A stretch of DNA of 64,000 nucleotides, from positions 496,001 through 560,000 of the forward strand of contig NZ_CAJHCP010000004.1 of NCBI RefSeq assembly GCF_904848625.1, written 5' to 3'. The position numbers and the translations under genes are program-made. The stretch comes from Paraburkholderia metrosideri. Its GTDB lineage: Bacteria > Pseudomonadota > Gammaproteobacteria > Burkholderiales > Burkholderiaceae. Below the pieces are notes generated by a model that was not told the origin of the DNA, made no database searches, and saw only the letters and a program-made list of their open reading frames with translations. Positions 27,746-36,689 of this stretch are shown here, in pieces. How positions within the stretch are numbered: position 1 is the stretch's first letter; every line of letters starts with the position of its first letter.

Positions 27746-27919
27746 TCATTCGACGCGTACGCGTCCTTGCGAGATGACTGCCATGATCTGACTTCAAACC
27801 GTGCTGAACTTGACGCCGTTGCGCACCGCGCATTCCGCAGGCGTCAGTCTTTCGACTAGCGCACCCATCACGGCGATTTCGGCCTGCGTTAGAGAAGAGG
27901 TTAGATCCGGCGATGGCGA
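27746..27919 (-). pseudogene. Decayed remnant of a LuxR-type helix-turn-helix domain
   Basis: Reading the minus strand gives about 58 codons between stops, interrupted by one TGA. They contain LTQAEIAVMGALVERLTPAE, then CAVRNGVKFSTV, a stop, and SQIMAVISQGRVRVE. This is the layout of a LuxR/FixJ-type DNA-binding domain (LTPAE...V...L..G.T..E.A...GVS.STV.SQI..V). The stop falls where Arg or Lys is usual (CGA to TGA would do it), and no N-terminal domain is found upstream. It has no start and no ribosome binding site, so I read it as a gene relic. Identification is by eye only. Confidence 0.5.
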
Positions 27920-27936
27920 CTACTCCGAAAAAAACA

Positions 27937-27968
27937 AAAGGCCGCTGCCTGTGAAGGCAGCAGCCTTT
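27937..27968 (+). terminator. Strong terminator without an obvious gene
   Basis: A 14-bp stem with one mismatch (27937-27950 pairing with 27955-27968) and a GTGA loop is followed by CTTTCTT and preceded by an A-rich run, so it could work in both directions. It is about 250 bases past the GH92 stop and its own terminator. It may be a second stop for that gene or mark a small RNA. Confidence 0.7.
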
Positions 27969-28284
27969 CTTTCTTACGACGCGCGGCAGATCTGGACTTC
28001 AACTGCCGGTCTTTGAAAGATCTACAGAGGATGTCCGCCACTACAAACGCAACGCGCGTCAACGAATCTCCTGCGATCGTATCGGCGCGTGGCATGCTTA
28101 CGCTCCAGCGGCATTGACGACGCATTCCATTCATGACGACGAGGCGTCACGAAGATCTAACTCTCCGTGACGCTCGATTCTCTACGGCATGCAGCGGTGC
28201 AGGCAGTCGGATCAACAAGTATCCAACCCGACTAAAGTACTCCGTCACAACCCGCTCGCACTGCCTGGCACCCGGTCGTCGTCC
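27969..28284. other. Intergenic region without recognised genes
   Basis: These 316 bases lie between the terminator and the small secreted protein gene. Short open frames exist on both strands but none has a credible start or product. I see nothing definite. Confidence 0.4.
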
Positions 28285-28614
28285 TTAATTGCCGTTAGCC
28301 GCCGGAGACACGGTGCTCGGGGTCGCAAGCGTATTGTTACTCTTCGGAGCGCTCGTGCCGGAAGTCGCATTACCGTTCATGCTCTTGTTTTGCGACCCGC
28401 TCATGCCGCTATCCGAATTCGGCGATCCTGGCGTGCCGTAGCCGCTCGTTGTATTGTTCATCTGGTTCGGCATCGGGGTGGCCGTGCTGCCATGGCTAAC
28501 GGAACCGCTCGTCGCACCGCCCGCGCCGCCATCGCCAGCCGACTGTGCATAAGCACCGCCCGACAGGGCAAGTGCGGCGACGGCTGCGATCAATGTGCTG
28601 GTTGCCTTAATCAT
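28285..28614 (-). CDS. Small exported Gly/Ser/Asn-rich protein of unknown function
   Basis: This 109-residue protein has a clear signal peptide (MIKATSTLIAAVAALALSGG, cleavage likely after AYA near residue 23). The rest is low-complexity, rich in Gly, Ser, Thr, Asn and Pro, and predicted disordered. The ATG at 28614 is preceded by AAGGAGG, a strong ribosome binding site, which supports a real gene. I recognise no domain. Similar short, disordered, periplasmic proteins are common in Burkholderiaceae and often stress-induced; any role here is unknown. Confidence 0.75.
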   Translation of the reverse strand: MIKATSTLIAAVAALALSGGAYAQSAGDGGAGGATSGSVSHGSTATPMPNQMNNTTSGYGTPGSPNSDSGMSGSQNKSMNGNATSGTSAPKSNNTLATPSTVSPAANGN

Positions 28615-28949
28615 GATCCGTTCCTCCTTAATTGAACTGGACTATCGACGCAGACGATCAACGCCTGCTTGACCATGAATTCAGCAATCACCGTGCCCCG
28701 TGCTGTTATCCGCAGAGAATTAAGTGGTGCCGCAACGGGCGCAAAGCAGCCTGGCTCCCCGCTGCGGCGCGATTCACATAAGCATGCCCATTGACGCCAA
28801 GCACGGCCGGCCTGCAAATTTTTGTTCGCAAATACGCGCGATGCCGCGGAACAAGTTGCCACTTGTGTCAGAGTAACGACGTCGAGAAAGAGAAGGCACA
28901 CGGCTGCTCAACCTCCGCTGACCGCATTGAACCGACTGCAATCAGCGCG
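28615..28949. other. Intergenic region between two exported-protein genes
   Basis: These 335 bases precede the small Gly/Ser-rich protein gene and presumably hold its promoter. A long plus-strand frame starting at 28791 runs antisense through the neighbouring gene and is rejected. I see no strong dyad. Confidence 0.4.
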
Positions 28950-29687
28950 TTACGACCCGCCGACCTTGTAGGATTCGAGTTCGCTGGAAAAACGTTGGCT
29001 GCGTACGCCATTGCTGCCGTAATACTCCTCTACAGACTTCACCCAGCGACCCACTTCAGGCGCATACCAGAACGCTTTGTAGGTGCTGCCGGCTGTGGCT
29101 TCAGGCGTGACTCGCCGCGCCTGTGTAATCAGCGTCGTCTGACCCGGCTGTGTCTGGGCTGCCTGAACGACCGTGTTCGTGGGTGCCAGCTCGCCACGCC
29201 AGTCGCCTTCTGCTTCGATTTTCAGCGCGCGAAATTTGCCGGCCGGCACTTGAATATCCTCGTAGCCAACCACCTTGTATTTCGTCGTCCACGTTGCCGA
29301 ACTGAGCTTTACGTTGCCGCTCGGATGCGGCTCGGTGTACTGGACCTTCCAGGTCTTGCCTGCCTGCAGCGGAAACGCCAACGGCTTATTCACAACGACT
29401 TCGCTGCCGCTAATCTCACGGGTCCGGCTCCAGTCGGCGTCGACAATGACTTCAGGTCCTTCGCTAGGGGATCCCGCCTGCTTCGACGCAATGTAGATGT
29501 GCGAGTCGGTGACGCGCTGCACCGTGATCGCGTCGTGAGTCTGACGAAATCCCGTCGGGCCGGTTTCAACCGTGTCGACGTAGGTCCACGTGTCGCCTTC
29601 TTTTAGCGTGGGCGCAGTAATCGTCTGCGCCACGGCCAGAACAGGCGCACTGAAGGCCAGCAGTAAGGCAATTGTTTTCTTATTCAA
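28950..29687 (-). CDS. Exported protein of unknown function
   Basis: This 245-residue protein has an N-terminal signal peptide (MNKKTIALLLAFSAPVLAVA, cleavage before QTITAP). The mature part is rich in beta-strand-like, Thr/Val/Trp-containing segments (LKEGDTWTYVDTVE, AGKTWKVQYTEPHP, YEDIQVPAGKFRALKIEAEG, FWYAPEVGRWVKSVEEYYG). The pattern recalls DUF3108-like or other periplasmic beta-barrel-fold proteins, but I cannot assign a family. The start is TTG at 29687 with GGGGAAAG upstream. It is on the same strand as the small disordered protein but 335 bp before it, so they are probably not one operon. Confidence 0.7.
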   Translation of the reverse strand: MNKKTIALLLAFSAPVLAVAQTITAPTLKEGDTWTYVDTVETGPTGFRQTHDAITVQRVTDSHIYIASKQAGSPSEGPEVIVDADWSRTREISGSEVVVNKPLAFPLQAGKTWKVQYTEPHPSGNVKLSSATWTTKYKVVGYEDIQVPAGKFRALKIEAEGDWRGELAPTNTVVQAAQTQPGQTTLITQARRVTPEATAGSTYKAFWYAPEVGRWVKSVEEYYGSNGVRSQRFSSELESYKVGGS

Positions 29688-30423
29688 TTTACTTTCCCCG
29701 AAGATATCAAGCGGACGATTTTAGCTACGTTTTCGGCACACATTGATGGGCAACTGCGCGTTGTCATTCAATCGTAATCCGATCGTCAACGTTCTTTATG
29801 GCATTCGCCATCAGCGGTGCTTATACGCTCATTCTGCCAGCCGTCGCGTACCGGCGCGAGTATCTAAGGTTGGATTGCGATGGATGCCTAAGTGTCCAAA
29901 CCTGGTCGCCTGACGAAGGGGTTGAGTGGGCCGACTGCTGCGTGATCTGGCAGTCCCCATTCGCGACGATCCAATCGCTCTGCTTCAGACACCTGGTCTC
30001 ACGCGAGTCATTCGCTGGGTCCGCTGACTGCATGCGCACGTCGCACCAACGCTGACGATCGCTTCGCCCAAGGACAGCACACCCTCAACGCTACCGCCCC
30101 ACTCGCGAAAGCTCATGGCAGGCCATGCCTTTCAGGCATGCCGCCCCGCTTCTAAAGTCTTTTTAATTCTCGCGTGTCGAGCCTACATTACCTGTCAGGC
30201 GGCATCGCAATGCTCATCGACACAGAACCAAAGCTCCGCACTCACTTACGTCCCATGCGTTTCATCTATATCGCAGAGGATCTAAAAATGCACGAGCTAC
30301 CAGTCCGACCGTCGACGAGTTCATCGCCCGGCAACGCACCGATGCTTGAAAAGGCACGGTGCCACGGCTGAGCGGTTAGCGCGAAACGCACTCTGTTACT
30401 CACTACCCGATAAAGGAAAGATC
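29688..30423. other. Intergenic region upstream of the Old Yellow Enzyme gene
   Basis: These 736 bases contain no gene I can support; open frames of 60-85 codons lack ribosome binding sites and domains. One hairpin, CATGCCT-TTC-AGGCATG (30124-30140), is followed after about 20 bases by CTTTTTAA and may be a terminator or leader structure. The OYE ribosome binding site (AAAGGAAAG) closes the region. Confidence 0.45.
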
Positions 30424-31554
30424 ATGGCTAACTTGTTCACCCCAACGAAGGTCGGCGCTTACACCCTCGCGCACCGCGTTGTTCTCGCCCCGATGACCCG
30501 CCTGCGCACCATTCAACCCGGCGACATTCCGAGCCCGATGATGGCCGACTTCTACGGTCAGCGCGCGTCCGAAGGCGGCCTCGAAATCATCGAGGGCGTC
30601 AGCATTTCCGTGACTGCCCGCTCGTATCTGGGCGCCGCAAGCTTCTACCACGATGGTCAGATCGCCGGCTGGGAAGCGATTGCCAAAGCCGTTCACGCCA
30701 AAGGCGGCCGCGTATTCATGCAACTGATTCACGGTGGACGTCAAAGCCACGTCGAGATGACGGGCGGTGTCGATCCCGTCGCCCCTTCCGTCGTTCCGTT
30801 CGAAGGCGTTGCATTGACGAAAGACGGCTTCGTGCCGGCCTCACCCCATCGCGCACTCGACATCGAAGAAATCCCCGGCATCATCGAGGAATTCCGGGCC
30901 GCTGCTCAACGCGCTTTCGATGCAGGTTTCGACGGAGTCGAGTTGCACGGCGCGAACGGCTATCTCGTCGATCAGTTCATTCAGGACGGCACCAACAAGC
31001 GCACTGATGCGTATGGCGGTTCGCTCGAAAACCGCGTGCGCTTTTTGCGTGAAGCGGTCGAAGCACTCATTTCCGTATGGGGCGCAGACCGTGTCGGCGT
31101 GCGTATCTCTCCGTCCGGCGAATGGGGCGGCATCTCCGACAGCAACCCCGAAGCCACCTTCAGCTATGTCGCGACCGTGCTCGACGAATACAAAATCGCG
31201 TACCTGCATGTGATCGAACCGCGCATCAAGGGCGACGACACGCTGCACGAAGGTCATGAGCCTGTTGCGACCCACTATCTGCGCCCGCATTTTTCCGGAA
31301 CGATCATCGCGGCAGGCGGCTTCGACGGCGACAGCGCCGAAGCGATCGTCACATCGGGTGATGCGGATCTGGTCGCATTCGGGCGGCACTTCTCGTCAAA
31401 TCCGGATTTGCCGTATCGTCTCAAGCACGGGTTGCCGTTGACCCCGTACGTTCGCGCCGCGTTCTGGGGTGGCGACGAAAAGCACTATTCCGATTTCCCC
31501 GCTTATCAGGTTGAACCGGAAAGCGTTGTACCCGAAGCCGAGCCGGTTGTCTGA
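30424..31554 (+). CDS. Old Yellow Enzyme family alkene reductase (NemA-like)
   Basis: This 376-residue FMN protein reduces activated C=C bonds (and often nitro groups) with NAD(P)H in the cytoplasm. The N-terminus NLFTPTKVGAYTLAHRVVLAPMTR is typical. The substrate-binding pair is His175 and Asn178 in VELHGANGYLVDQFIQDGTN, followed by KRTDAYGGSLENRVRFL. ATG 30424 follows AAAGGAAAG; an upstream in-frame start at 30346 lacks this. The quinone reductase gene begins 41 bases downstream with its own ribosome binding site, so the two are likely co-transcribed as an electrophile/quinone detoxification pair. Probable control by a TetR-type sensor; the adjacent convergent TetR gene is one candidate. 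Confidence 0.93.
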   Translation: MANLFTPTKVGAYTLAHRVVLAPMTRLRTIQPGDIPSPMMADFYGQRASEGGLEIIEGVSISVTARSYLGAASFYHDGQIAGWEAIAKAVHAKGGRVFMQLIHGGRQSHVEMTGGVDPVAPSVVPFEGVALTKDGFVPASPHRALDIEEIPGIIEEFRAAAQRAFDAGFDGVELHGANGYLVDQFIQDGTNKRTDAYGGSLENRVRFLREAVEALISVWGADRVGVRISPSGEWGGISDSNPEATFSYVATVLDEYKIAYLHVIEPRIKGDDTLHEGHEPVATHYLRPHFSGTIIAAGGFDGDSAEAIVTSGDADLVAFGRHFSSNPDLPYRLKHGLPLTPYVRAAFWGGDEKHYSDFPAYQVEPESVVPEAEPVV

Positions 31555-31595
31555 GCTGCATGTTGCCCGATCATTCATCCATACAGGAGCTTTTC

Positions 31596-32585
31596 ATGTC
31601 ACGCACAATCAGGTTCGCCAAAGCCGGCGGCCCGGAAGTTCTCGAATTCATCGAAACAGAAATAGCGCAACCCGGTCCGGGCGAAGTTCGCATCAAAGTC
31701 AAAGCGATCGGCATCAATCGGGCGGAGGCGATGTGGCGCAGCGACCAGTACATCGAACCCGTCAAGTTTCCTGCTGGGCTCGGTTACGAAGCCGCCGGCA
31801 TCGTGGATGCGGTGGGCAGCGACGTCACCGGATTCGCGCCGGGCGACGAGGTCAACGTCATACCGTCATTCTCGATGAATCAGTACGGTACCTACGGTGA
31901 AGTTGTCATCGTGCCGGAGCACGCCGTCGTCAAACATCCTGCATCGCTATCGTTTGCCGAAGCTGCGTCTGTCTGGATGATGTTCGTCACCGCTTATGGC
32001 GCGCTGATCGAAGACGCAAAAGTAACCAAGGGCGACTTCGTGATCGTGCCGGCTGCTTCCAGCAGTGTTGGACTGGCGGCAATCCAGTTGGCCAACTACG
32101 CAGGCGCGACGTCTATCGCGCTGACGCGCGGCGCGGCCAAGCGTCAGCAGCTGCTCGATGCGGGCGCCGCCCACGTCGTCGTGACCGACGAAACAGATCT
32201 GGTCGACGAAGTCATGCGAATCACCGGTGGCCAGGGTGCTCGCGTCGTGTTCGATCCGGTCGGCGGTCCGAATTTCGCCAGACTGATTTCGACGCTGTCC
32301 TTTCAGGGCATCGCGTATATCTATGGCGCGCTCAGCGAAGAAGTCACGCCGCTGCCCGTGCTGGACATGATCGCGAAGATGATCACCATCAAGGCGCACA
32401 ACATCTGGTTGACGAGCGGAGACGAGACGCGCCGCAAGGCAGCCGTTGAGTATGTGCTCAAGGGATTCGAAAGCGGCGCGCTAAAGCCGGTCATCGATCG
32501 TACGTTCACGTTCGACGAGATGGTGGAGGTGCACCGCTATCTGGAAACCAACGGCCAGTTCGGCAAGATCGTCGTCACGGTGTGA
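31596..32585 (+). CDS. Zinc-independent quinone oxidoreductase (MDR family)
   Basis: This 329-residue NADPH-dependent enzyme of the QOR/zeta-crystallin branch starts TIRFAKAGGPEVLEFIE, has GLGYEAAGIVDAVGSDVTGFAPGDEV, and a cofactor loop AASSSVGLAAIQLANYAG in place of the usual AAAGGVG. The zinc-binding Cys/His residues of alcohol dehydrogenases are absent, as expected for quinone reductases. It probably reduces quinones or alpha,beta-unsaturated carbonyls. ATG 31596 follows CAGGAG. It is the second gene after the Old Yellow Enzyme, consistent with shared electrophile stress control. Confidence 0.88.
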   Translation: MSRTIRFAKAGGPEVLEFIETEIAQPGPGEVRIKVKAIGINRAEAMWRSDQYIEPVKFPAGLGYEAAGIVDAVGSDVTGFAPGDEVNVIPSFSMNQYGTYGEVVIVPEHAVVKHPASLSFAEAASVWMMFVTAYGALIEDAKVTKGDFVIVPAASSSVGLAAIQLANYAGATSIALTRGAAKRQQLLDAGAAHVVVTDETDLVDEVMRITGGQGARVVFDPVGGPNFARLISTLSFQGIAYIYGALSEEVTPLPVLDMIAKMITIKAHNIWLTSGDETRRKAAVEYVLKGFESGALKPVIDRTFTFDEMVEVHRYLETNGQFGKIVVTV

Positions 32586-32603
32586 ACCGTGCCGCGCGCC
32601 AGA

Positions 32604-33260
32604 TTACTCAATCGAATGCACATCGTCACATTGCTGCCGCAACGAAGGCGAATGCCGCAGCATGCCGATGCAGGCATCCGCGAGATATTCTGCATCGCGC
32701 GGCAAGACGATCGATCCCTGCTCCAGCAGCCAGTCTCGCAACACGCCGCCGATAAAAGCAGGCACCACGCCTGCTGCACGAACCGCATCCAGGTCCGGCG
32801 GCAGTTGCCCTCTCGCAATCGCATTGCGCAACGCAAGCTCGAGTTGTTCTCTGCCATTGCGGGTGGCATTGCGTTGCCGGTCGAACACAATGTCCATCTC
32901 GCGAGTGTGCTCGCACTTCGTGAGCAATACTTCGAACACGCGGCGGCTATGGGGTTCCACCGCCGTCTTGCCGAGACAGAACACCAGAAGTTGCCGGATA
33001 GTGCCGAGCGGGTCAGGCTCGCCAGGATCGACCGACGCCGCGACCATCATCTCCATCGGCAATATCACGCGGTTCGTCACGGCGACGAACAATTCGCCCT
33101 TGTTGCGAAAGTGCCCGTAAATCGCGCCGCGCGTGCATCCCGCACGTGCCGCGACGTCCTCCAGTGACGTATGCGCGACGCCACGCTCGGCGAACACACG
33201 CTCGGCTGCGTCGAGAATCTGGTTGCGCGTTTCCTGCGCCTGCTGCCGTGTCTTTCTCAT
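32604..33260 (-). CDS. TetR-family repressor, AcrR/TtgR type, for the RND pump
   Basis: This 218-residue protein begins MRKTRQQAQETRNQILDAAERVFAERG and has TSLEDVAARAGCTRGAIYGHFRNKGELF, the AcrR/TtgR-like DNA-binding domain, then LLTKCEHTREMDIVFDRQRN, also seen in AcrR-type pump regulators. It presumably represses the upstream RND efflux operon and responds to pump substrates. The frame extends to a GTG at 33287; I prefer ATG 33260 by homology, though neither has a strong ribosome binding site. Unusually, it lies at the distal end of the pump operon behind a hairpin terminator rather than divergent from the first gene. It converges on the quinone reductase gene. Confidence 0.88.
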   Translation of the reverse strand: MRKTRQQAQETRNQILDAAERVFAERGVAHTSLEDVAARAGCTRGAIYGHFRNKGELFVAVTNRVILPMEMMVAASVDPGEPDPLGTIRQLLVFCLGKTAVEPHSRRVFEVLLTKCEHTREMDIVFDRQRNATRNGREQLELALRNAIARGQLPPDLDAVRAAGVVPAFIGGVLRDWLLEQGSIVLPRDAEYLADACIGMLRHSPSLRQQCDDVHSIE

Positions 33261-33293
33261 CTGTCGCTGCGCCGCTGCGTGGCTCACTAAAAC

Positions 33294-33311
33294 GCGCCCC
33301 GTGCGGGGCGC
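33294..33311 (-). terminator. Terminator or attenuator between RND pump and TetR gene
   Basis: GCGCCCC and GGGGCGC pair around a short GTGC loop, and on the minus strand the stem is followed by GTTTTAG. It sits 10 bases after the RND gene stop and before the TetR start, so it should reduce read-through into the regulator gene. Confidence 0.7.
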
Positions 33312-33320
33312 TCCGGTTCA

Positions 33321-36300
33321 TCAGGCTGGCGTGCCCTCCCCCGCAGAACTGGTGCCGCCCGGGCCACCGCCATCAGGACCGCCGCCGCCCGGCTTACCGC
33401 CGTCGTGCGGATCGTGCCCGTCCTCGCCGTCACCATCGTGATGAGGCATCTTCTTCGATACCTCGTCGAGCTTGTCACCCAGCAGTTGCCGCACGACCAC
33501 ATAGAACACCGGGATCAGCAGTAGACCGAAGGCAGTCGCAAACAGCATCCCGCCGATCACCCCAGTGCCGATTTCATGCCGTGAGGACGCACCCGCACCC
33601 GAAGAAATCACGAGCGGGAACACACCAAGGATAAACGCCGCCGAGGTCATCAGAATCGGGCGCAATCTCAGCCGTGCCGCCGTCAGCACCGCATCGCGCA
33701 GTGTCATCCCCTGCTGCTGGCTCTCGACGGCGAACTCGACGATCAGGATCGCGTTTTTCGCCGCGAGACCGATCACGGTCACGAGACCGATCTTGAAGTA
33801 GATGTCGTTCGGCACGCTGAATGCAAGACAGAACACCAGCATGCCGAGCATACCGAGCGGCACGACGAGCAGCACAGCCACCGGAATCGACCAGCTTTCA
33901 TAGAGCGCGGCGAGACACAGAAACACCACCACGATCGACAGCATCAGCAAGGTCGTCGCTGAGGAACCCGACAGCAATTCCTGGAATGACTGCCCGGTCC
34001 AGTCGGCCGCAAAACCCGTGGGTAATTGATGGTCGACGATGTTCTGCAGCACATCGATTGCCTGCCCGGTCGAATAACCCGGCGCGGAGTTGCCGACAAT
34101 CTCGATCGCGGAGTACCCGTTATAGCGCGGTAACACCGACGGCCCGAAGGTCCATTTGGCATTCACCACGCTGGAGAGCGGCACCATGTTATACGGGCTG
34201 ATCGACGTATTCGCGGGCGACGGGTTCTCGGCCATCGTGAAACCGTTCGCCGAAGTCGTGGTGGCAGACGACGACTGGCTCGCGGTCGTGCCGGTGCCGG
34301 TGCCGGTGCTGTTCGTGAACAGGCTCGGCGTGTACAGATGCTGAAACGCGCTCATGTCCATCCGGAACGGCGCGTCCGCCTGAATATAGACGCGCTTCAC
34401 CCGGCCACCGTAAGTGAACTGGTTGATGTAGAACGGCGCGAGCTGCATCTCCAGCGTGTCGTACACATCGGTCAGCGAAAGGCCCATTGCCTCAGCCTGC
34501 GAACGGTCCACCGCGACGTCCAGTTGCGGTGCGCTCGGCAGTGAGTTGGGGCGAATCCCAAACAACGCCGGGCTCTTGGCTGCCGCCATCAGTAGCGTGC
34601 CCTGAGCCTGGCCGAGTTCTTCGCGCGACTGACCGGACCGTGCCTGCAGATACATGTCGATGCCGCCGAACTGACTCAGACCACGAATGGTCGGCAGATT
34701 CACCGCGAAGATCTGCGCATCGGAAATGCCATGCAGGATGCCGTTCATCTGCGGAATCAATTGCATCGCAGTGCGCGAACGTTTGTCCCAGTCCGCGAGT
34801 TTGATGAACGACATGCCGACGTTTTCGCTCGTGCCGACAAAGCTGAAACCCTCCGGCTGGAAAATGCCCACGATGTCTTTACCGACCGCACTGTTCAGCA
34901 ACGTGGTCCGAACCTCGTCCATCACGTGGTTGGTTCGTTGCAGTGTCGACCCTGGCGGCAGATTGATCAGTGCGAGCACGAAGCCCTGATCTTCGTCAGG
35001 CACGAAGCTGGTCGGCAGTTTGGTATAGAGGAACCCCGTTAGCACGACGACCAGCACGAACACCACCATCCAGCGCGGCGCGTGTCCCACCGCCTTGCCC
35101 GCGTGGCCAAGATATTTTTTCGAGGTCCAGTCGAACGAGCGGTCGAACCATCGGTAAAACCAGTTCTTCTTGTTCTCGTGTTCGGGCTTCAGGATCGCCG
35201 CACACAACGAAGGCGTGAACGACATCGCGAGGAATGCGGAGAATCCCATCGACACGGCAATGGTGAGTGCGAACTGCGCGTAGATGATGCCGGTCGCGCC
35301 AGGCTGCAGCGCGGATGGAATGAACACCGCGGATAGCACCACCGTGATCGCGATAATGGCTCCCGTGATCTGACCCATCGCCTTGCGGGTCGCCGCGCGT
35401 GGCTCCAGACCCTCTTCGGTCATGATGCGTTCGACGTTCTCGATCACGACGATCGCGTCGTCGACGACGATGCCGATGGCGAGCACCATGCCGAACAGCG
35501 TCAACTGGTTGAGCGTATAGTGCAGCGCCGACAAGCCGATGAAAGTCCCCAGCAGCGCAACCGGAATCACCAGCGTCGGAATAATGGTGGCCCGCAGGTT
35601 CTGCAGGAAGATCAGCATCACGAAAAACACCAGCACGATCGCTTCGATCAGCGTGCGGATCACGTCGATGATCGAGGCTGTGATAAACGGCGTGGTGTCA
35701 TAAGGCACGCTCCACGTCACGCCTTGCGGCAAGTCCCGCGCAAGTATCGCCATCTCGGCCTTGACAGCCTTCGCGACCGACAACGCGTTCGCGCCCGGCA
35801 ACAGGAACACGGCCATGCCGCCAGCCGGCTTGCCGTTATAGACCGGTGCGAAGCCATACGTCTGTGAGCCGAACGAAATACGCGCCACATCGCTCAGCTT
35901 GACGGTCGTGCCATTGCTGTTCGCGAGGAGGATGATGTCCTGGAACTGTTTGAGCGACGAGAAAAGACGGTCGCCGGTCACGGTCGCCGTGAATACCTGC
36001 CCCTTGATCGCAGGGTCCGCGCCGAGCGAGCCAGCCGCGAATTGCGCATTCTGTCCACTCACGGCATTGAGCACCTGGGTGGTAGAGAGTCCGTAACTTT
36101 GCAGCTTGTCGGGGTCGAGCCAGATCCGCATCGCGTATTCCGAACCCAGCAGTGTCGTATTGCCGACCCCACTCACGCGGCCGATGTTCGGCTGGATCTG
36201 CGACGCGAGAATATCGCTCAGACGGCCTGCATCGATGGCGGGATTGGTGGATTGCAACGCGACGAACATCAGGATGTCCGGGCTCGCCTTTGCGACCACT

Positions 36301-36680
36301 ACGCCCTGCTGCGTGACCTGCGAAGGCAGCAATGGCTCGGCCAGCGTGACCTTGTTCTGCACCTGCACCTGAGCGATGTCCGGGTTCGTGCCGGTCGCGA
36401 ACGTGAGGGTGATCGTAGTCTGACCGTTCGAACTCGACGACGAACTGAAATACAGCAGATTGTCGATGCCGGTGAGTTGCTGCTCGATCACCTGGGTCAC
36501 CGTCGATTCCATCGTCTGCGCACTCGCGCCCGGATAGTTCGCGGTGACGGTCACTTCCGGCGGTGCGATGTCGGGGTACGAATCGATCCCCATGCTGTGC
36601 ACCGAGATGATGCCGAACAGGCAGATCAGAATCGCGATAACCCACGCGAAGACAGGACGGTTGATGAAAAAATTCGGCAT
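33321..36680 (-). CDS. RND multidrug efflux transporter (HAE1/AcrB family), extended C-terminus
   Basis: This 1119-residue inner-membrane pump has the AcrB layout: MPNFFINRPVFAWVIAI at the N-terminus, two large periplasmic loops, and proton-relay aspartates Asp407-Asp408 in TM4 (GIVVDDAIVVIENV), numbered as in AcrB. It should use proton flow to expel drugs or solvents through its partner adaptor and channel. It is about 70 residues longer than AcrB: one insertion is a Ser/Thr/Gly-rich stretch in the second periplasmic loop (about residues 780-805), and the C-terminus ends in a His/Asp then Gly/Pro-rich tail of about 45 residues. It follows the adaptor gene by only 9 bases. Confidence 0.95.
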   Translation of the reverse strand: MPNFFINRPVFAWVIAILICLFGIISVHSMGIDSYPDIAPPEVTVTANYPGASAQTMESTVTQVIEQQLTGIDNLLYFSSSSSSNGQTTITLTFATGTNPDIAQVQVQNKVTLAEPLLPSQVTQQGVVVAKASPDILMFVALQSTNPAIDAGRLSDILASQIQPNIGRVSGVGNTTLLGSEYAMRIWLDPDKLQSYGLSTTQVLNAVSGQNAQFAAGSLGADPAIKGQVFTATVTGDRLFSSLKQFQDIILLANSNGTTVKLSDVARISFGSQTYGFAPVYNGKPAGGMAVFLLPGANALSVAKAVKAEMAILARDLPQGVTWSVPYDTTPFITASIIDVIRTLIEAIVLVFFVMLIFLQNLRATIIPTLVIPVALLGTFIGLSALHYTLNQLTLFGMVLAIGIVVDDAIVVIENVERIMTEEGLEPRAATRKAMGQITGAIIAITVVLSAVFIPSALQPGATGIIYAQFALTIAVSMGFSAFLAMSFTPSLCAAILKPEHENKKNWFYRWFDRSFDWTSKKYLGHAGKAVGHAPRWMVVFVLVVVLTGFLYTKLPTSFVPDEDQGFVLALINLPPGSTLQRTNHVMDEVRTTLLNSAVGKDIVGIFQPEGFSFVGTSENVGMSFIKLADWDKRSRTAMQLIPQMNGILHGISDAQIFAVNLPTIRGLSQFGGIDMYLQARSGQSREELGQAQGTLLMAAAKSPALFGIRPNSLPSAPQLDVAVDRSQAEAMGLSLTDVYDTLEMQLAPFYINQFTYGGRVKRVYIQADAPFRMDMSAFQHLYTPSLFTNSTGTGTGTTASQSSSATTTSANGFTMAENPSPANTSISPYNMVPLSSVVNAKWTFGPSVLPRYNGYSAIEIVGNSAPGYSTGQAIDVLQNIVDHQLPTGFAADWTGQSFQELLSGSSATTLLMLSIVVVFLCLAALYESWSIPVAVLLVVPLGMLGMLVFCLAFSVPNDIYFKIGLVTVIGLAAKNAILIVEFAVESQQQGMTLRDAVLTAARLRLRPILMTSAAFILGVFPLVISSGAGASSRHEIGTGVIGGMLFATAFGLLLIPVFYVVVRQLLGDKLDEVSKKMPHHDGDGEDGHDPHDGGKPGGGGPDGGGPGGTSSAGEGTPA

Positions 36681-36689
36681 GGCGGTCCC

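Noticed and set aside
28791-29606. Plus-strand open frame of 271 codons
   Set aside because: Antisense to an exported protein that has a signal peptide and ribosome binding site; Arg-rich composition typical of shadow frames.
29798-30055. Possible 85-residue protein upstream of the OYE gene
   Set aside because: No Shine-Dalgarno and no recognisable sequence pattern on either strand.
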